Source: Gimesia chilikensis (GTDB lineage Bacteria; Planctomycetota; Planctomycetia; Planctomycetales; Planctomycetaceae). Taken from it: DNA of 64,000 nucleotides. The position numbers and the translations under genes were made by a program. The stretch spans positions 62,001 to 126,000 of the forward strand of contig NZ_VTSR01000020.1 in assembly GCF_008329715.1 (NCBI RefSeq), written 5' to 3'. The notes under the pieces are model-generated. The model worked only from the letters and a program-made list of their open reading frames with translations. It did not search any database and was not told where the DNA came from. This document shows, one piece after another, positions 26,337 to 36,070 of this stretch (its first letter is position 1; the number at the start of each line of letters is the position of its first letter).

Positions 26337-26852
26337 ATGTCTCTCCGAAAACAGGCACGTCAGCTGGTCGTGCAAATGCTTTACCAGATCGACCTCAATT
26401 CTGACATCACTGCGGAAGAGATTCGCGCAATGATCGATGAGCATGGTCGCAGCAAAACAGTTCGCGCTTTCGCCTGGGAACTGTTTACCGGAGTGATGGA
26501 GTTCAAACAGCAGATCGATGCGGAAATCGTCCACGTCGCAGAGAACTGGTCCCTGAAGCGGATGGCGGTCACCGATCGTAACATCTTGAGACTGGGAACC
26601 TACGAACTGCTGCACACCGACACGCCGTCCGCGGTCATTATCGACGAAGCCGTCGAACTGGCTCGTGAATTCGGCAGTGCGCAGTCATCCCAGTTCGTTA
26701 ACGGGATTCTGGACAAGCTCGTCCCCGGACGACACGACGAAAATCGTGCCGCCCCTCCTCTGCCAACTGAGCCTGCTCCTCAACCACCGGTGGAAGAAGA
26801 TCCCGAAGAAGAAGATCCTCCACTGAAACCGGGCAGCCCCTGGGCTACTTAA
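26337..26852 (+). CDS. nusB: Transcription antitermination factor NusB
   Basis: A 171-residue RNA-binding protein that with NusE (S10) assembles antitermination complexes on rRNA operons. The helical NusB fold covers residues about 1-135: RKQARQLVVQMLYQID, the WSLKRMAVTDRNILRLGTYELL core and AVELAREFGSAQSSQFVNGILDKL. A C-terminal extension of about 35 residues is rich in Pro and Glu and is absent from most NusB proteins. It follows ribH. Its stop overlaps the convergent reductase gene by eight bases. Confidence 0.95.
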   Translation: MSLRKQARQLVVQMLYQIDLNSDITAEEIRAMIDEHGRSKTVRAFAWELFTGVMEFKQQIDAEIVHVAENWSLKRMAVTDRNILRLGTYELLHTDTPSAVIIDEAVELAREFGSAQSSQFVNGILDKLVPGRHDENRAAPPLPTEPAPQPPVEEDPEEEDPPLKPGSPWAT

Positions 26853-27978
26853 CGCCGAACCGGTGGGGCGTACGATCGTTCCAGCTGAAGTTCATATCAA
26901 TCGCCACCTGCGACAGATGCAGCAGCAGATCGCGATCTACGTGCGGACAAGGCAGGTGCGGTGCCGCCTCTTGCGTGTTGGAACTGTCGAAGACCGGGTC
27001 ATCACGCCAGTAAGAGTTGTACACCCGGATGTGATCGTAGAATAACCGCTCCCCTTCGTTGGGGTCAGTCAGTTCCACGCCAGCCCCCGCAAACCGGGAA
27101 CCATAGAACTTACAGGCTGTCGAAAGCACATCGTGCACCAGGCGGGACTGGACCGGATGCAGCGGAGTCAGATGGTACGTTTTGCCGTGATGCTTGGGAT
27201 GCGTAATGATGTAGGACATCACTGCGGAAACCCAGTCAACGGGAATCAGGTTCTTGGATTCATCCCCATTCAGCGTAAACCGGGAGCTGGCATACAGCAG
27301 GCCCGTTTCATCCCGGGACTGCATCTGCATCAGGGTGTGCCCCAGTTGCAGAGCGGCATAGAATCCGTGGAAAGTGTTCGTGAATCCGGTTTTGGAATCG
27401 CCAATAATGATCGCAGGACGGAAGACAGTCAGTGATTCAAACTGATCAGAGCCGCGAACAAGCAGTTCTGCTTCGAGTTTGCTCCGCTCGTAGTCATTTC
27501 CTGACTCCTGTCCCACATCGACGTCGGATTCCATGATCCGACCGGTTCGTAAACCGCAGACATACGCAGTCGAAACGTGAGCAAACTTTTTGATGTCAGC
27601 GGTTTTACAGAACTCCAGCACATTTTTTACACCCCCCACATTGGAACGCCAGGGCTCACTTTCATGGCTGGTGCTGTAGAATGAGAGGCTGGCGGCGGAA
27701 TGAATCATGTAGTCCACATTCTCAGTGGCCCACTTCAGATCCTCTTCGCTTAACCCCAGATTCTCTTCGTTAATGTTGCCTTCCAGCACGACAGGTCGCG
27801 GCAGTTCACGGCCCAGCTGATCATCCCAGAAGCCCATGATCATGTCGATCCGCTGGTCTGCTGTCATCCGTCGGGTAGGTCGCACCAGCACCGCCAGCGG
27901 GACTCCCGCCATGGACAAATCTCGAATTAAGTATCTTCCCAGTAAGCCGGTGGCACCTGTGATCAGATGGTATCCCAT
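26845..27978 (-). CDS. NAD(P)-dependent SDR/thioester-reductase-like protein
   Basis: A 377-residue extended short-chain dehydrogenase of the NAD_binding_4 type. The cofactor motif TGATGLLGRYL sits at residues about 6-16, and the catalytic pair YERSK (YxxxK) occurs with a preceding STAYVCG. This family includes male-sterility and thioester-reductase domains acting on fatty-acyl or polyketide thioesters, and sugar-nucleotide epimerases; the substrate here is unknown. The frame extends to 28086, but ATG 27978 begins directly before the Rossmann motif and has GGAA seven bases upstream. The last eight bases overlap the end of nusB on the other strand. Confidence 0.82.
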   Translation of the reverse strand: MGYHLITGATGLLGRYLIRDLSMAGVPLAVLVRPTRRMTADQRIDMIMGFWDDQLGRELPRPVVLEGNINEENLGLSEEDLKWATENVDYMIHSAASLSFYSTSHESEPWRSNVGGVKNVLEFCKTADIKKFAHVSTAYVCGLRTGRIMESDVDVGQESGNDYERSKLEAELLVRGSDQFESLTVFRPAIIIGDSKTGFTNTFHGFYAALQLGHTLMQMQSRDETGLLYASSRFTLNGDESKNLIPVDWVSAVMSYIITHPKHHGKTYHLTPLHPVQSRLVHDVLSTACKFYGSRFAGAGVELTDPNEGERLFYDHIRVYNSYWRDDPVFDSSNTQEAAPHLPCPHVDRDLLLHLSQVAIDMNFSWNDRTPHRFGVK

Positions 27979-28238
27979 TTTGATTTCCGCTATGAACCTG
28001 TAGTTGAAAAAAAAAGAGTGCTGAATAGCTCTGTTTGTTATCTCAGTTTTCTGGTCGGTCCTATCCAGCTGGCATCGCTGCAGCACAGAAAGGCTGCAGA
28101 CCGGTCCCTCGCCGACACAGAAAAAAGCTGTTTTTCAGGGGAAAGTCAATGATAATGAACTGGCTTCATATATCAATCAACGGGTACGGAAAAGCGAAGA
28201 GATTGACCGACGAATTCAGACAATTGCACTAAAATGAA

Positions 28239-30464
28239 CTATGCAACTGCTTTGTCTGACTGATCTTTCGCTCCCTGTTGCGACTGCTTGAGAAAATGCG
28301 GACTCCGTGGCCGGGACTCATCCGTCTCGGCACCACTGTCTTTGTGATCAGATCCATCCGGCTGATCGACATTCCGTGGTCGCAGGGCCAGCAGACAGGG
28401 CAGCAGGATTAAATCTCCCACCAGTGCTGCCACCAGCAGTGAAGTCATCATATAGCCAAACCGCGCGGTCGGCACGAAGTTGCTGAGCGTTAACGCCAGC
28501 ATACCGGCCCCGGTAATCACCGCAGCCGTAAAGATCGGTTCACCGGTCATCAGCAGGGAATCGCGGGAAGCCTGAGCTGAATTCCGGGAAAGACGATACT
28601 GCTCCTGATATCGCACCAGGAAGTGGAACGTCCCGTCGACGGCGATACCCAGTGCGATACTGGCGGTCATCATGATCCCGATGTCGATCGGAATCTGGTA
28701 CCAGCCCAGGATACCGAACACAATGCAGATCGGCGTCAGGTTGGGAACCATGGCCACCAGTCCTGCCTTGATGGAACGCAGCGAGACAATCATCACGATC
28801 GTAATGATCACAAACGCCATCGAAAAACTTTCCCAGAACCCGGTAAAGATCTGGTTCTGAGCCCGTCGCAACAACGGAGCCACACCGGTCAGAACGACCT
28901 GCGGGTCATTGATCATCGCCGACAGTTCGTCGTAAATCTGATCCTGAGGCAATTCTGCATCGCTGCTGATGCGAGCGGAAATCCGCCACAACCGTTCCCC
29001 ATCAGAAACGAAGTCATTCTCACCGTGCTTCGACTGTGCCTTCGACAACAGCCGGGCTGTTTCGAACGGACTTTCGGGAAACTGATTCGGGAAGAAGCTC
29101 GCCAGCGACATCGTGTGCCTGACAGCAGGATGCTGCTGGATCACTTTTTCCAGCTCGCGAACTCGCTCTACTTTTTCGATAAACGGCTTGTCGTCATCGC
29201 CAAAATCGACAATCGCTTCGACGGAATCAAGTTCGGTCAGATTCTCCTGAACCGCTCTCACATCCTGAATCACTCGTCCTTCCGCGGGCAGAAAATCGAG
29301 TGGATCAATTTTCGTCTTAAGACTGAACAACCCTACGCCGGTAATCATCACCAATACGATTGTCGCCAGCGACACACGTCCGGAATGATCGATCAACCAG
29401 TTGGCACATTTCTGGAAGTTCCAGCGGGATTCCGCGGCGTGGATGGTTTTCGGATCGATGGGCCAGATGGTCAACACCGCGGGAGTGAGCCCGAGTCCGG
29501 TAATCAGGGAGACGAACGTTCCCAGTGAAGCAGCATAGCCGAACTGGGTGACTGGTCCGATTTCGCTGATCGTCAGCGAATACAGGCCGATCGTCGTTGT
29601 CAGGGTCGCCAGAAAACAAGGTTTCCAGGCGATTTTGAGTGCAGCAGACAGGGGATCGGGTTGATCGATACAGCTGGCGACATAGTGATGCACGTGAATC
29701 GAAATGGCGAGCGTAAATACCAGCACCATCACCGACAGGGCACCAAGAATGAAGTTCATCTCACCGCCGCCCAGGTAGATCAGAGCGGTGGTCAGGTTGA
29801 TGGCCCAGATCGTCAGACCCAGTGTGGCCAGTGTTTTCTTCCATTCGCGGAAGGAGTAATACAGAAGACACAGGCTGATCAGCAGGGTGATGATGAAAAA
29901 CTTTTTATTGGATTTCTGACTGCCCAGACGATCCAGTTCTGCAATCACCACCGGCGCTCCCGCCAGCTTGACCTCACGACCGGTCAACTGGTTGTACTCC
30001 AGCTTTTCACGAATCCCGGCGACCGTTCCTGCCCGGTCTTTAATCCCCTCGTCTGAGAGTAATACCAGAATCCCGGCCATGTTGTGCTGCTTGTTCATCA
30101 ACAGGCCGTCCAGACGACGGTTGATCTCTGCTGGTTCTACCTGGAATTCATTCAGAATATTTTTCAGTCGATCGGGGGTCCAGCACTCTCTGACGGAATC
30201 CAGAGTTTCGATCCGCCCTGCGGTGCCTTCGATCAGAGCCGGCTGATCCAGCCCCTTCTCGACCGCAACCAGAATGACCTCTTCTGCACCGAACTCCGCC
30301 TTGAAGCGATCGTAAACAATGCGAACATCCGAATCCTTGGGCAACCAGGTTTCGATATCATTGTTGGAAGGCAGCAGCTCTGCCATGAAGGCCAGAATCG
30401 GCAGCGTGCAGAACACACCCCAGATCAGGCAACGACTGTATTTTTGATAGAAAGATGAGATCAT
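28239..30464 (-). CDS. MMPL/RND-family transporter
   Basis: A 741-residue inner-membrane protein with two repeats, each made of a membrane helix, a large extracytoplasmic loop and a bundle of five helices (about 12 helices). The N-terminal motif SNNDIETWLPKDSDV is typical of MMPL proteins, and sterol-sensing-domain-like bundles occur at residues about 195-345 and 575-700. No periplasmic adaptor or outer-membrane partner is adjacent, which fits hopanoid- or lipid-transporting HpnN-like members rather than tripartite drug pumps; this is inference. The C-terminal 50 residues are hydrophilic. ATG 30464 begins right before the first membrane helix. Confidence 0.85.
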   Translation of the reverse strand: MISSFYQKYSRCLIWGVFCTLPILAFMAELLPSNNDIETWLPKDSDVRIVYDRFKAEFGAEEVILVAVEKGLDQPALIEGTAGRIETLDSVRECWTPDRLKNILNEFQVEPAEINRRLDGLLMNKQHNMAGILVLLSDEGIKDRAGTVAGIREKLEYNQLTGREVKLAGAPVVIAELDRLGSQKSNKKFFIITLLISLCLLYYSFREWKKTLATLGLTIWAINLTTALIYLGGGEMNFILGALSVMVLVFTLAISIHVHHYVASCIDQPDPLSAALKIAWKPCFLATLTTTIGLYSLTISEIGPVTQFGYAASLGTFVSLITGLGLTPAVLTIWPIDPKTIHAAESRWNFQKCANWLIDHSGRVSLATIVLVMITGVGLFSLKTKIDPLDFLPAEGRVIQDVRAVQENLTELDSVEAIVDFGDDDKPFIEKVERVRELEKVIQQHPAVRHTMSLASFFPNQFPESPFETARLLSKAQSKHGENDFVSDGERLWRISARISSDAELPQDQIYDELSAMINDPQVVLTGVAPLLRRAQNQIFTGFWESFSMAFVIITIVMIVSLRSIKAGLVAMVPNLTPICIVFGILGWYQIPIDIGIMMTASIALGIAVDGTFHFLVRYQEQYRLSRNSAQASRDSLLMTGEPIFTAAVITGAGMLALTLSNFVPTARFGYMMTSLLVAALVGDLILLPCLLALRPRNVDQPDGSDHKDSGAETDESRPRSPHFLKQSQQGAKDQSDKAVA

Positions 30465-30987
30465 AAGATTTGGTAGATCAATCTGCTTTCGCTTGCTCGA
30501 GCCATTTCAAGTACTCACACCCCTGGTAATCAACATTTTTCTGAACTCAGGATCCAGGCCCGGCTGAGTCATCAGTCAAATGATCGATTACTGAGACCAC
30601 CCCAATTTCATATCGAACCGACTTGAAACAATGCGTCAAACGGTTTTTCCAAACGGCAGCCGGTATAGCAGAATCAGCTGATTTCTTTCGTACGACTGGT
30701 ATAACTCGTACCTTCAAGGGGTGAAATACCGTCACAACCGGTAGATTCAAAACAGCCGGTGTCATCGATCTGACTCACACAAGAGTCAGCGGTTACCCCG
30801 TTCGCAGGGATCGACTGTGGTAAGCTGAGTCATTCCCCTCAAATTACAGATTCTCAGTTGGAGCAAACTCTCTAATCTGGCATGAAATCAGGCACTGTTC
30901 GTGATTTGTATTCTATATTTCTATATCAGTCAGAACTGAACCCACCTACAAAATCAAAATACAGACTTCTAACCCGGGAGTAATTCA
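30465..30987. other. Divergent intergenic region
   Basis: A gap of 523 bases between the MMPL gene (minus) and the PilZ gene (plus). A minus-strand ORF of 72 codons (30547-30765) looks accidental. AT-rich sequence near 30905-30930 (ATTCTATATTTCTATATC) could hold the PilZ promoter, but I cannot fix the elements. Confidence 0.45.
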
Positions 30988-31338
30988 ATGGAAGAAACGC
31001 CATGGAGCCGTCCTTCAATGGAGGACCTGAAACACGTACTGGCCAGCTTCGGTAATCAGGATGCCGTCAATGTCCGTGACGTGGATCGCCTGGAACTCTC
31101 CGTACCTGCAGAGATCAAAACCTCTCGGGGGAATACCATTTCAGCCATGACTCGTGAAATCAGCCGTCAGGGACTTGGACTGCTGCACAAAGGGATGATC
31201 AATCCGGGCGAAGTAACCGTCAAACTGGCCAGCGAGACGCGTGAGTTTGAATACCGCGTCAAGATCATGTGGTGCACGCCCTGCGATAACGGTATGTTCA
31301 TCAGCGGTGGTGAATTTCTCACCAAACCGGAAAACTAA
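30988..31338 (+). CDS. PilZ-like domain protein
   Basis: A 116-residue soluble protein that reads as a single PilZ domain, the common c-di-GMP receptor. An arginine-containing motif RDVDRLELSVPAEI (residues about 31-44) precedes a beta-barrel with EISRQGLGLL (about 68-77), corresponding to the DxSxxG loop with Glu in place of Asp. The first Arg pair is not the canonical RxxxR, so nucleotide binding is uncertain. It starts at ATG 30988 with GGGAG nine bases upstream. A perfect hairpin follows after about 30 bases. Confidence 0.7.
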   Translation: MEETPWSRPSMEDLKHVLASFGNQDAVNVRDVDRLELSVPAEIKTSRGNTISAMTREISRQGLGLLHKGMINPGEVTVKLASETREFEYRVKIMWCTPCDNGMFISGGEFLTKPEN

Positions 31339-31369
31339 GCAGACACTGATTCCAGATCCATCCAGAAGA

Positions 31370-31389
31370 GACCGCTCGCAGGAGCGGTC
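31370..31389. terminator. GC-rich hairpin between convergent genes
   Basis: GACCGCTC and GAGCGGTC form an 8-bp stem with a GCAG tetraloop, 31 bases after the PilZ stop. No T run follows on either strand, so it is not a classical terminator; it may protect the 3' end of the mRNA or pause polymerase ahead of Rho. Confidence 0.4.
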
Positions 31390-31437
31390 GACTGCTGCCC
31401 GCTTGCTGCCGCATCACTGAAGTATGAGATCAGTCCA

Positions 31438-33300
31438 TCAGGTGGCAGAGGTTCCACGTCGCAGCAGAACGATGATGATCCCGGACAGCAGAAAGATGAT
31501 CACCCCGCCTGCAACCAGTAACAGGGTTGTCAGACTTCCCCAGCCGCTTTTCACTTCGGGGCGTTTCTTCTCTGCCAGATCCCATTCAATCTCATCCAGT
31601 TGCAGACTCGTGCCTGCCTGCCCTGCTTCCGCTTGCACTTCTTCCAGTTTCTGCTCGACAAAGGGAGATGGTTCCGCGCCCCGATCCTGAACCCGCGAGC
31701 GAAACTTCACGGGTGCTGTCTGCGTACTGCGGTGGCGTCCGGTCTGTGACGTCTGATCACCGGGAACAGAAGGCAGTTTCGGCAGCATCAGCTGAGGCCC
31801 CGGACCTGCTGCAGGCTTTTCGTCCTGCTTTTCAACAGTCTGAGACGGTTGCACAGGGGCAGCCGCTGGTTCCGGCTCTTTCAGCTCAATCCGAGCAGGC
31901 GCTTCGGCTGGTACCTCTTCCAGTTCCAGTTTGACAGACGGTTCCTGCGGTACGGGTTGTTCCCGCCGCTGGATCGGCTGTTCGATCGGAGGTAATTCTA
32001 CGGGAGCCTCGAGGGTTGGTTCAAAACTGGGAGGTTCGAGAGAGAGACTGCCTGTGGAACTTTTCTGTTTGATGGGCTGTTGTGGCTGAACAGGAGTCGT
32101 CCCCATGTTACGAGGTACGATCAGAGGTAACTCATCACTCGCAGAACCGGGTGAAGCTGGTTGAACAGGACGCGTTTTCACCGGTTCGGGTTGCTGAGGA
32201 GGTGTAGCACGTCGTTTCAAGGGATGAACCCTTGAGGGACGGAAGTTGGGAACGTTCTGACCGCCGTTAGACTGTACCTGCGGTTCTGAATGACCTGTCT
32301 GCTTCAAATCGGACGGCTGCTGGGCTGCCAGTTCTTCTTTGATCTGCTGCAACAGCATCTGGGGAGAGACTTCATCCAGACCAAAGGCGACATGCCCGCG
32401 ATAGCTGGTTTCCAGGGCCTGTTCCGCCAGGAACTGTGCGTATTCATAGTTCTTCTGTTTCAATTCACGCCGGGCTCGTTCCATGATCGAACTGATCTGC
32501 AGTCTTCGCATTTCCTGTGACACATCTTCGAAGACTGGATTCGTCTGCTGCAGATCCCGCTCTAATTCCTGACCAAGTTGTTTCAGCTGAGGATCGGCTG
32601 ACTGCTGCTGATCGGCCTGATCTAAGTAGCGACCGAGTTCGTCTGATCGAAAAACATCATCCGCGGTTTGTTCGAAAATTGGTTCCTCTTGGGGAGGTTC
32701 CTGCGGTGTGAGAGCTTTTTCCTGCGAAGTGGCTTCTGGCTGCGCGGTTCCCGCCAGACGTCGAATCCCTTGTGAAAATTCTCTGCTGATCGAACCGGAA
32801 GCCTGTTGAATCCGTTCGGAGTTCTGCTGACAGGCGTCCATCAGCTTTGAGGGATATTTCCTGGCCGAAGCGATCAGCGATTTCGAGCGCCAGTCATCCA
32901 GATCTGCGGGGCTGCGCTTAACCGGTTTGTTTTGAGCTGCTGCTTCTGCTTCCTGTCGCTGGCGTTCCGCATCCTCAAAGGCAGCCTGGCTGATTTTCAC
33001 AGGCCCTGGTTGCATCGCCTCGGATTTGTGTTCCGCTTGAGCAATCTGCTGTTCCGGCACTGAGGTCGGCGCCCCCAGTTTGACACGGCCCGGCTTCTCT
33101 TGAACAGAAACTTTCTTTTTCTGATCAAAAAAGTTAAAGCTGGAGCTGTTACTGGCAGTGATCAGCGGGTTGTCTGATTTCTGATTCGACTGGGAGATCA
33201 CGTCCGCAGGCTGGCGCAGACATCCCACGGTGAGATAACCGAAGAGTGCCAGCAATAAATAAACCGTTGTCAGTTTTCGTGTTAACAGACCGATCTTCAC
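31438..33300 (-). CDS. Low-complexity envelope protein with N- and C-terminal membrane anchors
   Basis: A 620-residue protein with no recognisable catalytic domain. The N-terminus has a signal-like helix ending LFGYLTVGC (Cys at about residue 27), close to but not a perfect lipobox. A second hydrophobic segment lies at the C-terminus (about residues 592-614) followed by RRGTSAT. The roughly 560 residues between are Gln/Glu/Pro-rich; the section about 120-310 is helical and charged (ERARRELKQKNYEYAQFLAEQAL, resembling a tetratricopeptide helix), and about 330-560 is Pro-rich and probably extended. It could span the periplasm between two membranes. It converges on the PilZ gene; no operon partner is seen. 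Confidence 0.6.
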   Translation of the reverse strand: MKIGLLTRKLTTVYLLLALFGYLTVGCLRQPADVISQSNQKSDNPLITASNSSSFNFFDQKKKVSVQEKPGRVKLGAPTSVPEQQIAQAEHKSEAMQPGPVKISQAAFEDAERQRQEAEAAAQNKPVKRSPADLDDWRSKSLIASARKYPSKLMDACQQNSERIQQASGSISREFSQGIRRLAGTAQPEATSQEKALTPQEPPQEEPIFEQTADDVFRSDELGRYLDQADQQQSADPQLKQLGQELERDLQQTNPVFEDVSQEMRRLQISSIMERARRELKQKNYEYAQFLAEQALETSYRGHVAFGLDEVSPQMLLQQIKEELAAQQPSDLKQTGHSEPQVQSNGGQNVPNFRPSRVHPLKRRATPPQQPEPVKTRPVQPASPGSASDELPLIVPRNMGTTPVQPQQPIKQKSSTGSLSLEPPSFEPTLEAPVELPPIEQPIQRREQPVPQEPSVKLELEEVPAEAPARIELKEPEPAAAPVQPSQTVEKQDEKPAAGPGPQLMLPKLPSVPGDQTSQTGRHRSTQTAPVKFRSRVQDRGAEPSPFVEQKLEEVQAEAGQAGTSLQLDEIEWDLAEKKRPEVKSGWGSLTTLLLVAGGVIIFLLSGIIIVLLRRGTSAT

Positions 33301-33516
33301 AACGAAAAATCCTGTTTCTGCATGCAGACATCGTCACGGGAACGAGATCTCTGCCTGGGTCGCGGGGAGCAGCCTCAATGGGGCGTTGAGGTGCAGGCGA
33401 GACATGACACAGGCGCGCAACCGCACCCGACACTTCGCCTGTTACCCTTTATCGACTGGGCGAAATTGATGGCATGAGAGGGTATTTCGGATTTTAGCAG
33501 TCTTTAAGAAAATCGT

Positions 33517-34374
<858 letters not shown>

Positions 34375-34642
34375 GATTCTCTTTCCGGATTAAGTGATGT
34401 TCTTCGCTGCTCCCGGTCTCGCTTGCGGACGGGATCGCTTTCATCAGCGAACCTGCAGTATAGGCGTTCGAAGCGATCCCTTCCAGCGATGCCCCATTCA
34501 CACTCGTATTTCACCAATTCAATCAGGATTTCATGGGCAGCAGTTTCCCGAAGCGTTACAATCGATGAGCCGCTGTTTCACTCCGGTCCCGGAAACGGCC
34601 CTGTGTATTCAAATCGATTCGCTCATCGAAGAGGAAACCAGC

Positions 34643-36070
34643 ATGCGTTTGATCGTCTCCCTGTTTCTGCTCAGTTTCATCCTGTTCCCCGTGGCATCAG
34701 ATCCCTCTCTGCGGGCAGCAGAACAGCCCAACATCATCATTCTACTCGCCGATGACCTGGGTTACGGAGAACTGGGCTGCCAGGGAAATCCGCAGATCCC
34801 CACGCCTCATATCGACTCACTGGCGCAAGAAGGAATTCGTTTTACACAGGCTTATGTCACCGCGCCCAATTGCAGTCCGTCACGGGCGGGACTGCTTACC
34901 GGTAAAATCCCAACTCGCTTCGGTTATGAATTCAATCCCATCGGTGCCCGCAATGAAGATCCGGGTACCGGACTGCCGCCTGCAGAACAGACACTGGCCG
35001 AACTTCTGCACGATCAGGGTTACACAACTGGTCTGATCGGAAAATGGCACCTCGGGGGCGCTGCCGACTATCATCCCTACCGCCATGGATTCGACGAATT
35101 CTTCGGCTTCATGCATGAAGGGCATTACTTCGTTCCGCCGCCGTATCAGGGTGTGACCACCATGCTGCGTCGCAAGACACTCCCCGGTGGAAGCAAGGGC
35201 CGCTGGATCGGAGGTCAGCTGATATATTCAACGCATCTGGGATACGATGAACCCGACTATGATGCCAACAACCCCATCATTCGCGGCGGACAACCGGTAG
35301 TGGAAACGGAATACCTGACTGATGCGTTCACGCGGGAAGCGGTCAGCTTTATTGATCGCCACCAGGACAAACCCTTTTTTCTCTACCTGGCGTATAACGC
35401 AGTTCACAGCCCCCTGCAGGGAAAACAGGCGGACATGCAGCGTTTTCAAAACATTGACGATGTGCACCGACGCATCTTTGCCGCCATGCTCTCTTCACTG
35501 GATCAAAGTGTCGGCCAGATTCTGCAGCAGGTCCGAAAAGCCAAACTGGATCGCAACACATTGATTGTCTTTCTGAGTGACAACGGCGGCCCGACGTGCG
35601 AACTCACGTCCAGCAATCTTCCACTGCGTGGCGAAAAGGGATCCATGTACGAAGGAGGACTGCGGGTTCCCTTTCTGATGCGCTGGACAGGCAAGTTGCC
35701 TGCTGGCCAAACCTATTCGCAGCCAGTCAGCAGCATGGATCTTTTCAGTACGTCGGCAGTTCTCTCCGGTGCACCGCTGCCGGACGACCTGGATGGCCAG
35801 AACCTGATGCCGTACCTGTTGAAAGAAAAACATGGCACGCCGCATCACGAGTTTTTCTGGCGTCAGGGTAAGCGAGCTGCACTCCGACTGGGGGACTGGA
35901 AAATTGTCAAAATGCGCGGCAAACCCGATATCAAAAACTGGGAGCTGTATCACATCACAGAGGATCTGTCGGAACAGACCAATCTCGCCAGCGAGCGGCA
36001 GGACAAACTGCAGGAACTGCTCACCCGCTGGAACGAATTGAATTCGCAGATGAAGCCGGCTCTGTTTTGA
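34643..36070 (+). CDS. Secreted sulfatase
   Basis: A 475-residue exported sulfatase with signal peptide (residues about 1-25). The active-site motif CSPSRAGLLTGK holds the Cys that is matured to formylglycine. The metal motif ADDLGYGELG, GKWHLGG and LSDNGGP are canonical. It should remove sulfate esters from sulfated polysaccharides or related compounds outside the cytoplasm. The frame runs back to 34394, but ATG 34643 has GAGG eight bases upstream and begins a clear signal peptide. Its stop abuts that of the next sulfatase gene on the other strand (36070/36071). Confidence 0.93.
   Translation: MRLIVSLFLLSFILFPVASDPSLRAAEQPNIIILLADDLGYGELGCQGNPQIPTPHIDSLAQEGIRFTQAYVTAPNCSPSRAGLLTGKIPTRFGYEFNPIGARNEDPGTGLPPAEQTLAELLHDQGYTTGLIGKWHLGGAADYHPYRHGFDEFFGFMHEGHYFVPPPYQGVTTMLRRKTLPGGSKGRWIGGQLIYSTHLGYDEPDYDANNPIIRGGQPVVETEYLTDAFTREAVSFIDRHQDKPFFLYLAYNAVHSPLQGKQADMQRFQNIDDVHRRIFAAMLSSLDQSVGQILQQVRKAKLDRNTLIVFLSDNGGPTCELTSSNLPLRGEKGSMYEGGLRVPFLMRWTGKLPAGQTYSQPVSSMDLFSTSAVLSGAPLPDDLDGQNLMPYLLKEKHGTPHHEFFWRQGKRAALRLGDWKIVKMRGKPDIKNWELYHITEDLSEQTNLASERQDKLQELLTRWNELNSQMKPALF

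Noticed and set aside
30547-30765. 72-codon minus-strand ORF between MMPL and PilZ genes
   Set aside because: No support beyond being open; contains no recognisable motif.
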